The notes: generated by a model from the sequence alone, not told the origin. Counted from the first letter of the stretch, positions 46,984 through 56,631 are shown. The stretch is 64,000 nucleotides of DNA from Klebsiella electrica (GCF_006711645.1 NZ_CP041247.1:2232001-2296000), one strand, 5' to 3'. Program-made: numbers and translations.

Positions 46984-47640
46984 TCAGTTGAAACGCATTT
47001 CGCAGACGTCGTCCGGAACAATCAGGCGTCCGGCGGTTTTGCGCCTGATTTCGTCGAGGGTGACGCCCGGTGCGTATTCGCGCAGGACGAAAGTGCCGTC
47101 GCGTATCTCCAGCAGGGCGAGGTCGGTCAGCACCCGCTGGATACAGCCGACGCCGGTCAACGGCAAGGTACAGCGCGGCAGGAGTTTGGATTCGCCGTTT
47201 TTCGCGGCGTGGGTCATCACCACGATGATATTTTGCGCCCCGGCCACCAGATCCATGGCCCCGCCCATGCCTTTCACCATTTTCCCCGGGATCATCCACG
47301 AGGCGATATTGCCCTCAACGTCAACTTCAAAGGCGCCGAGAACCGTCAGATCGACATGACCGCCGCGGATCATTGCGAAGGATTGCGCCGAGTCGAAAAT
47401 CGCCGCGCCGGTCCGGGCGGTGACCGTCTGTTTCCCGGCGTTGATCATATCGGCGTCGAGTTCCGCCTCGTGCGGGAAACCGCCCATGCCGAGCAGGCCG
47501 TTTTCGGATTGCAGCATGACGTCAATGCCTGCCGGGATGTAGTTGGCCACCAGCGTCGGGATGCCTATCCCGAGATTGACGTAGTCGCCATCGCGCAGCT
47601 CCCGGGCGACGCGGATGGCCATTTGTTCGCGAGTCAGCAT
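46984..47640 (-). CDS. atoA: 3-oxoacid CoA-transferase, subunit B (AtoA/ScoB)
   Basis: Beta subunit of the 3-oxoacid (acetoacetate) CoA-transferase. 218 residues. It carries the catalytic Glu47 in SENGLLGMGG, the residue that forms the glutamyl-CoA intermediate, and GIGIPTLVANYIP and GGHVDLTVLGAFEVD in the typical order. Just three bases separate it from the alpha-subunit gene. It activates acetoacetate or another 3-oxoacid with succinyl- or acetyl-CoA. Confidence 0.9.
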   Translation of the reverse strand: MLTREQMAIRVARELRDGDYVNLGIGIPTLVANYIPAGIDVMLQSENGLLGMGGFPHEAELDADMINAGKQTVTARTGAAIFDSAQSFAMIRGGHVDLTVLGAFEVDVEGNIASWMIPGKMVKGMGGAMDLVAGAQNIIVVMTHAAKNGESKLLPRCTLPLTGVGCIQRVLTDLALLEIRDGTFVLREYAPGVTLDEIRRKTAGRLIVPDDVCEMRFN

Positions 47641-47642
47641 AA

Positions 47643-48350
47643 TCAGCGGCTCCCTGCGCGCAGCGTGCGCTGTTCAATGCGTTTCTCGAACTGGCCGACG
47701 ATCAGCCGGTCGACGTAGATGCCGGGGGTATGGATTGAAGAGGGCGCAAGTTCGCCCGGCGGGACTATCTCTTCCACCTCGACCACCGTAATGCGACCGG
47801 CGGCGGCCATTAGCGGATTAAAATTTTGCGCCGTATGACGATAGATTACGTTGCCGTACCAGTCCGCCTTCCAGCCTTTGACGAGGGCGAAGTCGCCGGT
47901 GATGGCCTCTTCGAGGATGTAGTGCTTACCGGAAAACTGGCGCACCTCTTTGCCTTCCGCGACCGGCGTACCGTAGCCGGTCGCGGTGTAAAAACCGGGG
48001 ATGCCCGCGCCGCCGGCGCGAATTTTTTCCGCCAGCGTGCCTTGCGGCGTAAGCTCCACCTGCAGTTCGCCGCTGAGCGCCTGCTGTTCAAAGAGGGCGT
48101 TTTCGCCGACATAAGAGGCCACCACTTTGCGTACCTGCCGCGTTTGCAGCAGGATGCCGAGGCCGAAACCGTCGACGCCGCAGTTATTGGATACCACCGT
48201 CAGCCCCTGCACGTTCCGGCGTTTGACCTCGGCAATCAAATTTTCGGGAATGCCGCACAGGCCAAAACCGCCGGCCAGCACGGTCATACCGTCCGTTAAT
48301 CCTTCCAGCGCCGCTTCGTAGCTGGCGACGCGCTTATCCAGTCCTGCCAT
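47643..48350 (-). CDS. atoD: 3-oxoacid CoA-transferase, subunit A (AtoD/ScoA)
   Basis: Alpha subunit, 235 residues, with the CoA-binding motif [13 protein letters not shown] near 28-40 and [20 protein letters not shown] further on. The gene opens the operon: the start at 48350 faces a 142-bp AT-rich divergent region before a LysR gene. Together with subunit B it forms an alpha-beta heterotetramer-type enzyme. Confidence 0.9.
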   Translation of the reverse strand: MAGLDKRVASYEAALEGLTDGMTVLAGGFGLCGIPENLIAEVKRRNVQGLTVVSNNCGVDGFGLGILLQTRQVRKVVASYVGENALFEQQALSGELQVELTPQGTLAEKIRAGGAGIPGFYTATGYGTPVAEGKEVRQFSGKHYILEEAITGDFALVKGWKADWYGNVIYRHTAQNFNPLMAAAGRITVVEVEEIVPPGELAPSSIHTPGIYVDRLIVGQFEKRIEQRTLRAGSR

Positions 48351-48492
48351 GTTTCACCTCCGCTGGCTTGCGATGGGGCTATCATTGGCGGCGCAGACTG
48401 ATTTGTTAATTTTGAATTTGTGACCTACTCATTGGGTTTTTTTATTAATTTATTGTTAACTAAATTTTTTCAATTAGTTAACGGGGTGAAAA
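48351..48492. promoter_or_regulatory. Divergent promoter region of the CoA-transferase operon and LysR gene
   Basis: 142 bp, mostly AT-rich (TTTTTATTAATTTATTGTTAAC), with T-N11-A-type half-sites around AATTAGTTAAC near 48472-48482. No -10/-35 set can be fixed. It is the likely target of the LysR regulator at 48493. Confidence 0.4.
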
Positions 48493-49383
48493 ATGAGAAT
48501 GAGTGTCAAACAGTTACGCGCGTTTTTAGCGGTAGCTCACACTCTGAATTTTGCCCACGCCAGTGAGCGGCTGAATATTTCGCAGCCAGCCCTCAGCCTG
48601 ACCATCAAAGGACTGGAGGAAGGGCTCGGCGGCGCATTGCTGCAACGCAGCACCCGCCGGGTGACGCTGACTCAGGAGGGGGAAATCTTTTTACCGATGG
48701 CCCGCCAGCTGCTGGCTGACTGGGATAACGTCGAAGAGGCGATGCGCCAGAGCTTTACCTTGCAGCGCGGCAAAATCTCAATCGCCGCCATGCCCTCGTT
48801 TGCGGCAAACGTCCTGCCCGAAGTGTTGAAAGCCTTTCGCGATCGCTATGCCGGGATTAACGTCACCGTTCACGATGTGATAAACGAGCAGGTGATAGAA
48901 ATGGTGCGTGAAGGGCGGGTGGAGATGGGGATCGCCTTTGAACCGGCGCCGACCAATAATCTGCTGTTTACCCCGCTGGGCGTTGACCGCTTTATCGCGA
49001 TTGTGCCGAAATCATCGCCCCTGGCCGGCAAGCCGCGTCTTTGCTGGCGCGAGCTGCTGACGCTGGATTTTATTACGCTGCAGCGGCCTTCAGCGGTCCG
49101 CCTGATGCTGGAAGAGGAGCTGGCGCGCAGCGGCCGTCAGCTGGATGTCGCGCTGGAGAGTCACCAGCTGGTGACGGTGGGCAGAATGGTGGCCAGCGGC
49201 CTCGGCGGCAGCGCCGTCCCGGCGCTCTGTCAGTCGCAGATGCAGGCGCTGGGCGCCGTATGCCTGCCGCTGGATAATCCGCCGATTGAGAAGTGTATCG
49301 GGGTTATCCATGCCGGTCATCTGCAGTTGTCGAAGGCGGCGCAGGCGTTGCTGGGCACGCTGAAAGGGGCGCTTGCGGCTTGA
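48493..49383 (+). CDS. LysR-family regulator of the hydroxybutyrate/CoA-transferase operon
   Basis: 296 residues with the helix-turn-helix at about 1-60 (MSVKQLRAFLAVAHTLNFAH, NISQPALSLTIKGLEEG). ATG 48493 is used; ATG 48499 is an alternative two codons inside. The effector domain follows (SIAAMPSFAANVLPEVLKAF, VINEQVIEMVREGRVEMGI). It is divergent from the atoD-type operon and likely its activator, the usual LysR arrangement. Confidence 0.88.
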   Translation: MRMSVKQLRAFLAVAHTLNFAHASERLNISQPALSLTIKGLEEGLGGALLQRSTRRVTLTQEGEIFLPMARQLLADWDNVEEAMRQSFTLQRGKISIAAMPSFAANVLPEVLKAFRDRYAGINVTVHDVINEQVIEMVREGRVEMGIAFEPAPTNNLLFTPLGVDRFIAIVPKSSPLAGKPRLCWRELLTLDFITLQRPSAVRLMLEEELARSGRQLDVALESHQLVTVGRMVASGLGGSAVPALCQSQMQALGAVCLPLDNPPIEKCIGVIHAGHLQLSKAAQALLGTLKGALAA

Positions 49384-49404
49384 GTGACGGGCGAGAATAA
49401 AAAA

Positions 49405-49423
49405 ACCGGCGTGGTTAGCCGGT
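49405..49423 (-). terminator. Intrinsic terminator between LysR and the 46-residue gene
   Basis: ACCGGC and GCCGGT arms around GTGGTTA, followed on the minus strand by TTTTTTT (49404-49399), an excellent terminator for the 46-residue gene. The plus strand could use it too. Confidence 0.85.
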
Positions 49424-49430
49424 TCAGGAA

Positions 49431-49571
49431 TCAGATTTTGCAGGCGTCGCCGCAATCATCATCGGCAACGATCGCTTCGGCTTTTTTGTCAGCATCTTCA
49501 AGGCGTTCAGCATTGCGCTCTTGCGCCTCTTCCAGACCGCTGAAGACCAGATTGTCGAGATCAATTTCCAT
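49431..49571 (-). CDS. 46-residue acidic protein with two C-terminal Cys (uncharacterised)
   Basis: ATG 49571 to TGA 49431 gives MEIDLDNLVFSGLEEAQERN followed by AERLEDADKKAEAIVA and the tail DDDCGDACKI. GTGGG (49581-49577) precedes the ATG by five bases, TATACT (49612-49607, minus strand) is a possible -10 box, and a strong terminator lies just after the stop, so it looks like a real, independently transcribed gene. It is acidic, with a helical charged middle and a C-GDA-C pair near the end. I recognise no family. It lies at the 3' end of a peptide importer operon on the same strand, but with its own promoter. Confidence 0.65.
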   Translation of the reverse strand: MEIDLDNLVFSGLEEAQERNAERLEDADKKAEAIVADDDCGDACKI

Positions 49572-49760
49572 GAGTTACCCACTTTCGTTCAGTTTTGACG
49601 GTGGTCAGTATAGGGCAAAACCACGGCAGGATGAACCCTCGGCGCCCCGTTACCGCACAGAGCGATAATGCCGACGCCGGGCGGCCCGATGGCGACGGCC
49701 TGGAGCTGTCCTGCTTTGCCGCGACGCAGGACAACGACCTCAGTCGCAGGGCCTCGCGGT

Positions 49761-50747
49761 TTAGCCGGAGGCGACCACCTCATGGCAGGCCACATAGTGA
49801 CCGTCGGCTATCTCACGCAGGGCGGGGATGTCGCGGCGACAGCGGTCGTTGGCCTGGGGACAGCGGGAGGAAAAACGGCAGCCGGGCGGTGGATTCGACG
49901 GATCGGGAAGCTCGCCTTGTACGACCGCGACGGGTTCTGCGTGCGGGTCGAGCGTCGGTACCGCGGCCAGCAGCGCCTGGGTGTAGGGGTGGCGCGGCTG
50001 GGCAAACAGCGCATCGCGGCTGGCGGTCTCCACCAGCTGTCCGAGATACATCACCGCCACGTCATCGCACAGATGTTCCACTACGCCAAGGTCATGGGAG
50101 ATAAACAAAAAGGTGACGCCGAAATCGTCGCGCAGATCGGAAAACAGATTGATGATCTGCGCCTGAATAGAGACATCCAGCGCCGAGATCGGCTCGTCGG
50201 CAATGATAAAGTCCGGATTGAGAATCAGCGCACGGGCGATACCGATCCGCTGACGCTGACCGCCTGAGAACTCATGGGGAAAGCGGTTGTAGTGCTGGGG
50301 CGCGAGGCCGCAGATCTGCATCACCGCAATCACCTTGTCATACAGTTCCGCCCGGCTGCACAGCTTATGCTGCAACATGGCTTCGCCGATCGCCTCGCCG
50401 ATGCGGATCCGCGGGTTAAGCGAACTGTAGGGGTCCTGAAACACCAGCTGGATTTTGGGCCGCAGCGCCTGCATCTCCCGCGAGGAGAGGGCGGAGAGCT
50501 CCCGCCCCCGGTATTTCACGCTACCGGCGGTTTTCTCATACAGTCCGAGCAGCGTGCGGCCCACGGTGGTTTTCCCGCTGCCGGATTCGCCCACCAGGCC
50601 GAAAATGGTCCCCTGGCGAATGCGAAAGCTGACGCCGTCCACCGCCCGCAGTTGCCCGGTTTGCTGGCCAAAGAGCCCGTCGCGCAGCGGAAAGTGTTTT
50701 TTTAATCCTTCGACTTCAATGACATATTCATTGTTTTCCGTATTCAT
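49761..50747 (-). CDS. Dipeptide/oligopeptide ABC importer ATPase (DppF/OppF type)
   Basis: 328 residues. [20 protein letters not shown] (Walker A) is near residue 50, [17 protein letters not shown] the signature, [19 protein letters not shown]alker B, and [20 protein letters not shown] the switch. The C-terminus has the oligopeptide-family [20 protein letters not shown], a Cys cluster that binds a [4Fe-4S] or metal site in relatives. Last gene of the five-gene importer, overlapping the DppD-type gene by four bases. Confidence 0.9.
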   Translation of the reverse strand: MNTENNEYVIEVEGLKKHFPLRDGLFGQQTGQLRAVDGVSFRIRQGTIFGLVGESGSGKTTVGRTLLGLYEKTAGSVKYRGRELSALSSREMQALRPKIQLVFQDPYSSLNPRIRIGEAIGEAMLQHKLCSRAELYDKVIAVMQICGLAPQHYNRFPHEFSGGQRQRIGIARALILNPDFIIADEPISALDVSIQAQIINLFSDLRDDFGVTFLFISHDLGVVEHLCDDVAVMYLGQLVETASRDALFAQPRHPYTQALLAAVPTLDPHAEPVAVVQGELPDPSNPPPGCRFSSRCPQANDRCRRDIPALREIADGHYVACHEVVASG

Positions 50748-51724
50748 ACAACCGGCCTCGCGGATAGGGTGTGAAAGCAGGCGACCTGCCGCGTTGTTCC
50801 CCGCAGCGGGGGGAGACTCTGGCGGCAGTCGGCGTTGGCCCGCTCGCAGCGGTCGGCAAAGGCGCAGCCGGGCGGCAGGGCGGCGAGATCCGGCACCTGC
50901 CCGGGAATGGAGTACAGGCGGCGGCGTCGCTCGCCGGGCAGCGGGCGTGAGGCGATCAGCCCCTGGGTATAGGGATGCTGCGGGTGGCGCAAGATCTCGG
51001 CCGTCGGGCCTGTTTCGACCACCCGTCCGGCGTACATTACCACCACCTGTTGCGCCATTTGCGCAATGACCCCCAGATCGTGGGTGATCAGCATCATCGC
51101 CATCCGCCTGGCCTGCGCCCGATCGCGCAGCAGGCGCAGGATTTGCGCCTGAACGGTGACATCCAGCGCGGTGGTCGGTTCATCGGCGATCAGCAGCTGC
51201 GGCTGGCAGCTCAGCGCCATGGCAATCATCACGCGCTGTAGCATGCCGCCGGAGAGCTGGTGCGGGTAGCTGCTCATCAGGCTATCCGCACGGGCCAGCC
51301 CCACTTCGCTTATCAGGCGGGTGGCGTGGCGCCAGGCGGCTTTGGGGGTCTCGCCACGGTGGCGAATCAGCGGCTCGCACAGCTGCTCGCCGATGGTCAG
51401 CACCGGGTTCAGCGCGGTCATCGGTTCCTGAAAGATCATCGCCAGCTGGTTGCCGCGCAGGTCGGCCATGTTGTTGGCCTGCAGACGCAGCAGGTCCTGG
51501 CCGTGAAAGAGGATTTCGCCGCTATCAATACGCGCGGCCTGGGGCGGCAGCAGGCCCATTAAGGCCATGGCGGTGACGCTTTTTCCGCAGCCGGATTCGC
51601 CGACCACGCCGACGGTCTGGCCGGCGTGAATAGCGAATGACACCTCCTGTACCGCCCGCACGCGCTGTTTTTCGCTGGCGAAGGAGACCGAGAGTTGTCG
51701 GAAGGTGATTAACGGGGCGCTCAT
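50744..51724 (-). CDS. Dipeptide/oligopeptide ABC importer ATPase (DppD/OppD type)
   Basis: 326 residues. Walker [21 protein letters not shown], signature [16 protein letters not shown], Walker [20 protein letters not shown] and switch [15 protein letters not shown]. The C-terminal [20 protein letters not shown] is the family Cys-rich motif. The two ATPases form the pair that powers the peptide importer. It overlaps both neighbours by four bases, consistent with translational coupling. Confidence 0.9.
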   Translation of the reverse strand: MSAPLITFRQLSVSFASEKQRVRAVQEVSFAIHAGQTVGVVGESGCGKSVTAMALMGLLPPQAARIDSGEILFHGQDLLRLQANNMADLRGNQLAMIFQEPMTALNPVLTIGEQLCEPLIRHRGETPKAAWRHATRLISEVGLARADSLMSSYPHQLSGGMLQRVMIAMALSCQPQLLIADEPTTALDVTVQAQILRLLRDRAQARRMAMMLITHDLGVIAQMAQQVVVMYAGRVVETGPTAEILRHPQHPYTQGLIASRPLPGERRRRLYSIPGQVPDLAALPPGCAFADRCERANADCRQSLPPLRGTTRQVACFHTLSARPVV

Positions 51725-52668
51725 TTCAGCCTCTGTTTCATTTTCGGATCCATCGCATCGCGCAGGCCGTCGCCCAGCACGTTAATGGCAATGACGGTGA
51801 TAAAAATGGCGATACCCGGCGGCATCCACAGCCACGGGCGGCGCTGGAAGTCGATCAGGCTGTTGGCGGCGTCCATCATATTGCCCCAGGAGGGCGTGGG
51901 CGGTACCACCCCCAGTCCAAGGTAGCTGAGCGCCGATTCGCTGAGAATGGCATTCGCCACCGCCATGGTGGCCATGACCACCAGAATCGGAATGGTATTA
52001 GGCAGCAGATGACCAAACAGACGACGGCGGGCGGAGAGGCCCAGCACTCGGGTTGCCAGCATGAAGTCGCGCTCGCGCAGCGACAGGCATTGACCCCGCA
52101 CCAGCCGCGCCAGTTTTGGCCACTCCAGCAGGCTGAGCATCACCACCACCATGTAGACCCGGGCGTCCGGGGAAAAATCGAGCTCGGATAACATCGCCCC
52201 GGCGACGATCAGCAGCGGCAGGCCGGGAATGGTCATCACCAGGTCCGCCAGGCGCATGATCAGCTTATCGGTCAGGCCGCCGGCATAGCCGGAGACGGCG
52301 CCGAGCAGATAGCCCAGCGCCACCGACAGCAGCATGGTGAGCAGGCCAATAATCAACGAAATGCGTCCGGCCATCAGCAGGCGGGTGTAGACATCGCGGC
52401 CGAGAAAGTCGGTGCCCAGCCAGTGCTCCGCGCCGGGCGGCTTGTTAATCATCAGGACATCGGTGGCATCATCTTTCCACGGCGACCACAGTGGCCCCAG
52501 CACGCACCAGGCGGCCATCACCGCCAGCAGCAGCAGGCAAAACATAGCCAGCCGGTTGCGCTTCAGCGACCGCCATGCCTGGCGCCACGGTGATGGGGTG
52601 ATCATCGCGAGCGCCGGAATCTCCGCCTTGCGCAGGCGACGTTGTGTTGAAAACAGCGTGCTAAACAT
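51721..52668 (-). CDS. Dipeptide/oligopeptide ABC importer permease (DppC type)
   Basis: 315 residues with about six membrane segments and the DppC/OppC N-terminal extension. Family motifs are LGTDFLGRDVYTRLLMAGRI, the coupling motif ATRVLGLSARRRLFGHLLPN near 200, and the C-terminal INVLGDGLRDAMDPKMK. Its start lies 4 bases downstream of the DppB-type stop on the same strand. Confidence 0.9.
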   Translation of the reverse strand: MFSTLFSTQRRLRKAEIPALAMITPSPWRQAWRSLKRNRLAMFCLLLLAVMAAWCVLGPLWSPWKDDATDVLMINKPPGAEHWLGTDFLGRDVYTRLLMAGRISLIIGLLTMLLSVALGYLLGAVSGYAGGLTDKLIMRLADLVMTIPGLPLLIVAGAMLSELDFSPDARVYMVVVMLSLLEWPKLARLVRGQCLSLRERDFMLATRVLGLSARRRLFGHLLPNTIPILVVMATMAVANAILSESALSYLGLGVVPPTPSWGNMMDAANSLIDFQRRPWLWMPPGIAIFITVIAINVLGDGLRDAMDPKMKQRLK

Positions 52669-52671
52669 GAT

Positions 52672-53631
52672 TTATGACCTCACGCGAATTCGCGGGTCGG
52701 CCCACGCGTAGAGAATATCGGCTATCAGGTTGCCCAGTATAGTGAGCGCCGCCAGAAACAGGGTAAACCCCATCAGTACCGGATAATCGCGGGCGGCCAG
52801 CGAGTCGATATGAATATGTCCGGCCCCGGGCCAGTTAAAGACCTTTTCCGTGATGATGGCGCCGGAAAACAGTCCCGGCAGCTCGAAGCCGAGCAGGGTG
52901 ATAATAGGCAGCAGCGCATTACGCAGCGCGTGCTTGAAGATCACCGTCCGTTCGCGCAGCCCTTTGGCGCGGGCGGTACGAATAAAGTCCATTCTGATCA
53001 CGTCGAGCATGCTGGCGCGGAAGTAGCGCGTCAGGCTGCCGGCCTGCAGCATCACCAGCGCCAGAACCGGCAGCACCAGGTGCGCGGCCACCTGCAGGAT
53101 ATAGTCCCAGCCGCGATCATCGCTGCCGGTGTTGGTCATCCCGCCCACCGGCAGCCAGCGTAGATCCACGGCGAACCACTTAATCAGCAGCAGACAGAGA
53201 AAAAAGGTCGGAAAGGACATCGCGGCAAAGACCGCCACGCTCACCAGGTGGTCAAATAGCGAGTTGGGCTTCATGGCAGAGACGATGCCCACCGTCAGGC
53301 CGATACCCCAGTAAAAAACCAGCGCAATGCTTGCCAGCAGGAACGAGTTCCAGATGTACTGGTTGAGCAACTGGCTGACCGGAATCTGGTATTGCAGCGA
53401 GAAGCCCAGATCGCCTCGTAGCAGCTGGCCGAGCCAGCGCAGATAGCGGGTCAACAGCGGCTGGTCGAGGCCATAGATGGCTTTGAGTTCGGCGGCGCGC
53501 GCGGCGGTGAGGGTAATATTGCCGTCGATAAAGTCGCCGGGAGTTTTGGCAAACAGCATAAAAATGATCAATGAGGCCAGCAGCAGCATCGGCAGCGTCT
53601 GTAGCAGCCGTCTCAGGATAAAATTTCTCAT
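52672..53631 (-). CDS. Dipeptide/oligopeptide ABC importer permease (DppB type)
   Basis: 319 residues: N-terminal FILRRLLQTLPMLLLASLII helix, RYLRWLGQLLRGDLGFSLQY, coupling motif RTARAKGLRERTVIFKHALR near 230, and the C-terminal IADILYAWADPRIRVRS, the DppB/OppB hallmark. It follows the binding-protein gene by 45 bases. There is no hairpin with a T-run between them, so the genes are probably expressed together. Confidence 0.9.
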   Translation of the reverse strand: MRNFILRRLLQTLPMLLLASLIIFMLFAKTPGDFIDGNITLTAARAAELKAIYGLDQPLLTRYLRWLGQLLRGDLGFSLQYQIPVSQLLNQYIWNSFLLASIALVFYWGIGLTVGIVSAMKPNSLFDHLVSVAVFAAMSFPTFFLCLLLIKWFAVDLRWLPVGGMTNTGSDDRGWDYILQVAAHLVLPVLALVMLQAGSLTRYFRASMLDVIRMDFIRTARAKGLRERTVIFKHALRNALLPIITLLGFELPGLFSGAIITEKVFNWPGAGHIHIDSLAARDYPVLMGFTLFLAALTILGNLIADILYAWADPRIRVRS

Positions 53632-53676
53632 AACATTCTCGTATCAGCCGCCGGATTATTCCGGCGGCTGTGATGA

Positions 53677-55380
53677 TTACCTGGCGATTTTCACATCCGG
53701 CAGGCTGCCGGTCAGGCCGTTATAAATATCCGGTTTAAAACCGGATACCCTGGCGCTGCTGGCCGAGAGAACCTGGCGATAGCCGAGAAGAATAACCGGC
53801 GGGTCTTCCGCCAGCACCTGATACAGCTGGTGGTAAATCGGCTTCCGTTTTTCGACGTCGAGCACCGCGTTGCCTTCATTAATCAGCTTATCGACCTGCG
53901 GATTGCTATAGCCTGACTCTTTGGCTTCGCTACTGTAGAAGTCCCATACGCCATCGTGCGGGTCGTTGAGCGTACTGGTGCTGAAGGAGGCCAGGTCATA
54001 GTTGCCGGCTTTGCGCTGGGCCATCAGGGCGTTGAAGTCGACCACCTGCGGTTTGAGCACGATGCCTATCTGCTGCCAGTTCTCTTTGGCAATCGGGATT
54101 AGCGCATCGTTGATCACCTTCTTACTGACCAGCAGCGTCAGCTCCAGACGTTGACCGTCTTTCACGCGGATGCCATCCGGCCCCGGTTTCCAGCCCGCTT
54201 CATCGAGCAGTTTTTTCGCCTGCGCCGGATCGTAGTGATACGGGTTGACCCCCTGCGGATTATAGGCCCAGGAGATGGGGGCGATCGGTTCAATGGCCAC
54301 CTTGCCATAGCCCTGGTACACCACATCGATCAGCTTCTGGCGGTCGAGGCCGTAAATCAGCGCCTGACGCACTCTGGCATCCTTCAGCGCCGGACGACGG
54401 AGGTTAAATTCCACCTGGCTGTAATCGCTGGAGCCGTAGAGGTTGATATTGGCGAAGCCGAGCATTCTCAGCTGTTCGATATCGTCCGGGCGTGCGGTAA
54501 AGGCGTCGTAGTCGGTTTCACCGGTCTGAAACAGCTGGAAGTTGGTCGACGGGTTGGTGACGCGGTAAATAAAACGCGGTGTCGGCGGCGTGCCGCGGTA
54601 GAAGTGGCTGTTGGCGTGGAAACGAATCTCCTGGCCCGGAATATATTTGTCATAGACGTAAGGACCGTTGCCCAACGGTTTTCCGTGCAGGGTGCGGAGA
54701 TAGTCGAGATTGCCGCGTTGATATTCCTTGCCATAATACGCTCTGGAGAGTACCGGACCGCCAATTTTTGCCAGCGTTGTGGCGCCAGGTTGCGTGGTGG
54801 TGACCTGCAGGGTAAGCGGGTCGATGACCTTCAGACCGCTGACGCTGTCGGCTTTGCCGGCTTTATATTCGGCGCCGCCGGCAATGTTGGCGAGGGTAAT
54901 ATCGGTATCGCCGTCATACTTCGGATCCAGCAGCACGGTCAGGGTAAAGGCGACATCTTCCGCGGTGAGCGGCGAGCCGTCGCTGAAGGTCAGATTCGGC
55001 CGCAGCTTGATGGTATACACCTTGTTATCGGCGCTGACCTGCCAGCTTTCGGCAAGTCCTGGGACCAGGTTGCCGTGGCTGTCCCAGTCAATCAGGCGCG
55101 AAAAGATGACGTTGGTGACGTTTTCATCCCAGCCGTTAACGAAGAAGTAGGGGTTAAAGATGCCCTGCGGCTCGGAAATCCCGGCGACGATAGTGTCTTT
55201 ACGCAGTTTGGCGGCCGCCGGGATCTGGCTGGCGTCGGTGGCCGGGGTGATGCCTTGCTGCAAAATGTCGTCCGCGCTGGCAACAGAAGAAAATGCCAGC
55301 GTGCCGCCGATTAACGCGATGCTGAGAGCGCGTGCGAATCGCGTTTGTTTAGTTTTTAATCCGTGCAGTAATCTGGACAA
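53677..55380 (-). CDS. Peptide ABC importer, periplasmic binding protein (DppA/OppA family, SBP_bac_5)
   Basis: 567 residues with a long signal peptide ending near residue 36 (AFSSVASADD). Family motifs are LAESWQVSADNKVYTIKLRP, FSDGSPLTAEDVAFT, NGPYVYDKYIPG and the C-terminal LYQVLAEDPPVILLGY. Ligands in this family range from dipeptides to oligopeptides, opines and nickel chelates. The SfnB/MetNIQ-like genes follow on the same strand about 150 bp upstream. The peptide identity is unknown. Confidence 0.87.
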   Translation of the reverse strand: MSRLLHGLKTKQTRFARALSIALIGGTLAFSSVASADDILQQGITPATDASQIPAAAKLRKDTIVAGISEPQGIFNPYFFVNGWDENVTNVIFSRLIDWDSHGNLVPGLAESWQVSADNKVYTIKLRPNLTFSDGSPLTAEDVAFTLTVLLDPKYDGDTDITLANIAGGAEYKAGKADSVSGLKVIDPLTLQVTTTQPGATTLAKIGGPVLSRAYYGKEYQRGNLDYLRTLHGKPLGNGPYVYDKYIPGQEIRFHANSHFYRGTPPTPRFIYRVTNPSTNFQLFQTGETDYDAFTARPDDIEQLRMLGFANINLYGSSDYSQVEFNLRRPALKDARVRQALIYGLDRQKLIDVVYQGYGKVAIEPIAPISWAYNPQGVNPYHYDPAQAKKLLDEAGWKPGPDGIRVKDGQRLELTLLVSKKVINDALIPIAKENWQQIGIVLKPQVVDFNALMAQRKAGNYDLASFSTSTLNDPHDGVWDFYSSEAKESGYSNPQVDKLINEGNAVLDVEKRKPIYHQLYQVLAEDPPVILLGYRQVLSASSARVSGFKPDIYNGLTGSLPDVKIAR

Positions 55381-55528
55381 AAGTGCTCCTTCATCAAATG
55401 ATTGCGCTGAAATTTACAATTCATGACGAAAGATAAGAGGCGTACCACGGCCTGTCTAACAACGAAAACATATGATCTATAGCGAATCGGCATTAGCAAT
55501 AATCTGGCAATAAAATGCCAGATTTTGC

Positions 55529-56570
55529 TTAAGAGGCAGAGTTTTTCACCGTCGGCTCTGTGCCGAGGGTCAGCCGGTCCGCGACCCAGCCGTGCTGGCC
55601 CAGCGCGCGGTCATCCAGCGGCCGGGACAGGCGGATGCGCAGCTGCCCGATGACTCGCCCCTGGATCTGCTCGCAGTTGCCGTACAGCAGGCGCGCGCCG
55701 TCGCCGAGCAAGGCGGCGATATGGTGTAAATCCGGCTCACCGCCGCTGCTGCCGTCGAAGTGCAGGGTCACCAGCTGCGAGCCGTCCACCGACGACAGAT
55801 TTTCGCCGGGGCGAGCGTGATGCAGCGTACTGGTCATGCTGCGCGTCACTTCGTGCTGAGGGTTGCCAAACGCCCGCCACACCTCGCCCTGTTCGATAAT
55901 GTGCCCGCACTCCAGCACCGCCACCCGATCGCAGAGCGTGCGGATAACCTCCATTTCATGGGTGATGAGAACGATCGTCAAACCCAGGCGCTGGTTAATC
56001 TCTTTCAACAGCTTCAGTACCGAGAGGGTGTTTTCCGGGTCAAGCGCCGAGGTCGCTTCGTCGCACAGTAGAATTTCCGGCTGGGTTACCAGCGCGCGCG
56101 ATCCCGGTGCGCTGTTTTTGCCCGCCGGAGAGCTTTGCCGGCCAGCTATCGCGCAGGGCGCTGAGACCGACCAGTTCCAGCATCTCATCGACCCGGCGCT
56201 GCCTTTCGGCCCGCGGAACGCCGGCCATCTTGAGCGGCAGCTCGACGTTTTGCGCCACCGTTTTGGTCGACATCAGGTTGAAGTGTTGAAAGATCATCGC
56301 CACCCGGCGGCGCAGGTCGCGCATCTGGCTGCGTGAATAGAGCAATGTCCGTTCGCCGTGAATGGTGATTTCGCCGCTGTCGGCGTTTTCGAGGCGATTA
56401 AACAGGCGCAGCAGCGTCGATTTCCCGGCGCCGCTGCGGCCGATAATGCCGAAAATCTCGCCCTGATAGAGCGTCAGGTTAATGTTCTGCAACGCCTGAA
56501 CGCCGTTGGGGTAGGCTTTGCTGATTGCGTTTAACTGTATATGCGGTACGGCACGAGGGTTGTGGGTCAC
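55529..56570 (-). pseudogene. MetN-like ABC ATPase with a frameshift in a CG repeat
   Basis: Reading from ATG 56570 the N-terminal part is a normal MetN-type ATPase (SKAYPNGVQALQNINLTL, GIIGRSGAGKSTLLRLFNRL, LSGGQKQRTGIARA). Near 56092-56100, a run of CGCGCGCGC, the frame slips and the product would end after about 20 aberrant residues. In the other frame the rest is intact: LVTQPEILLCDEATSALDPE, VLITHEMEVIRTLCDRVAVL and a C-terminal NIL-type domain. Restoring 2 bases (one CG unit) gives 347 codons, close to MetN's 343. It is either a real 2-bp deletion, a repeat-slippage (possibly phase-variable) site or a sequencing error. It follows the MetQ-like gene across a terminator. Confidence 0.85.
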
Positions 56571-56598
56571 GATAGTTTGCTCCGTCAGCCTTAAAAAA

Positions 56599-56617
56599 CC
56601 GGCGGCCTCGCCGCCGG
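56599..56617 (-). terminator. Terminator between metQ-like and metN-like genes
   Basis: On the minus strand CCGGCGGC pairs with GCCGCCGG around a three-base loop and is followed by TTTTTT, within the 61-bp gap. It probably lowers ATPase expression relative to the binding protein. Confidence 0.8.
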
Positions 56618-56631
56618 ATACGCTCCGCTTC

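Noticed and set aside
49589..49795. 68-residue minus-strand reading between the peptide ATPase and the 46-residue gene
   Set aside because: It overlaps the promoter of the small gene, has no ribosome site and shows no recognisable motif.
54151..55314. 387-residue plus-strand reading opposite the peptide-binding protein gene
   Set aside because: Antisense shadow of a conserved gene: no domain, no ribosome site.
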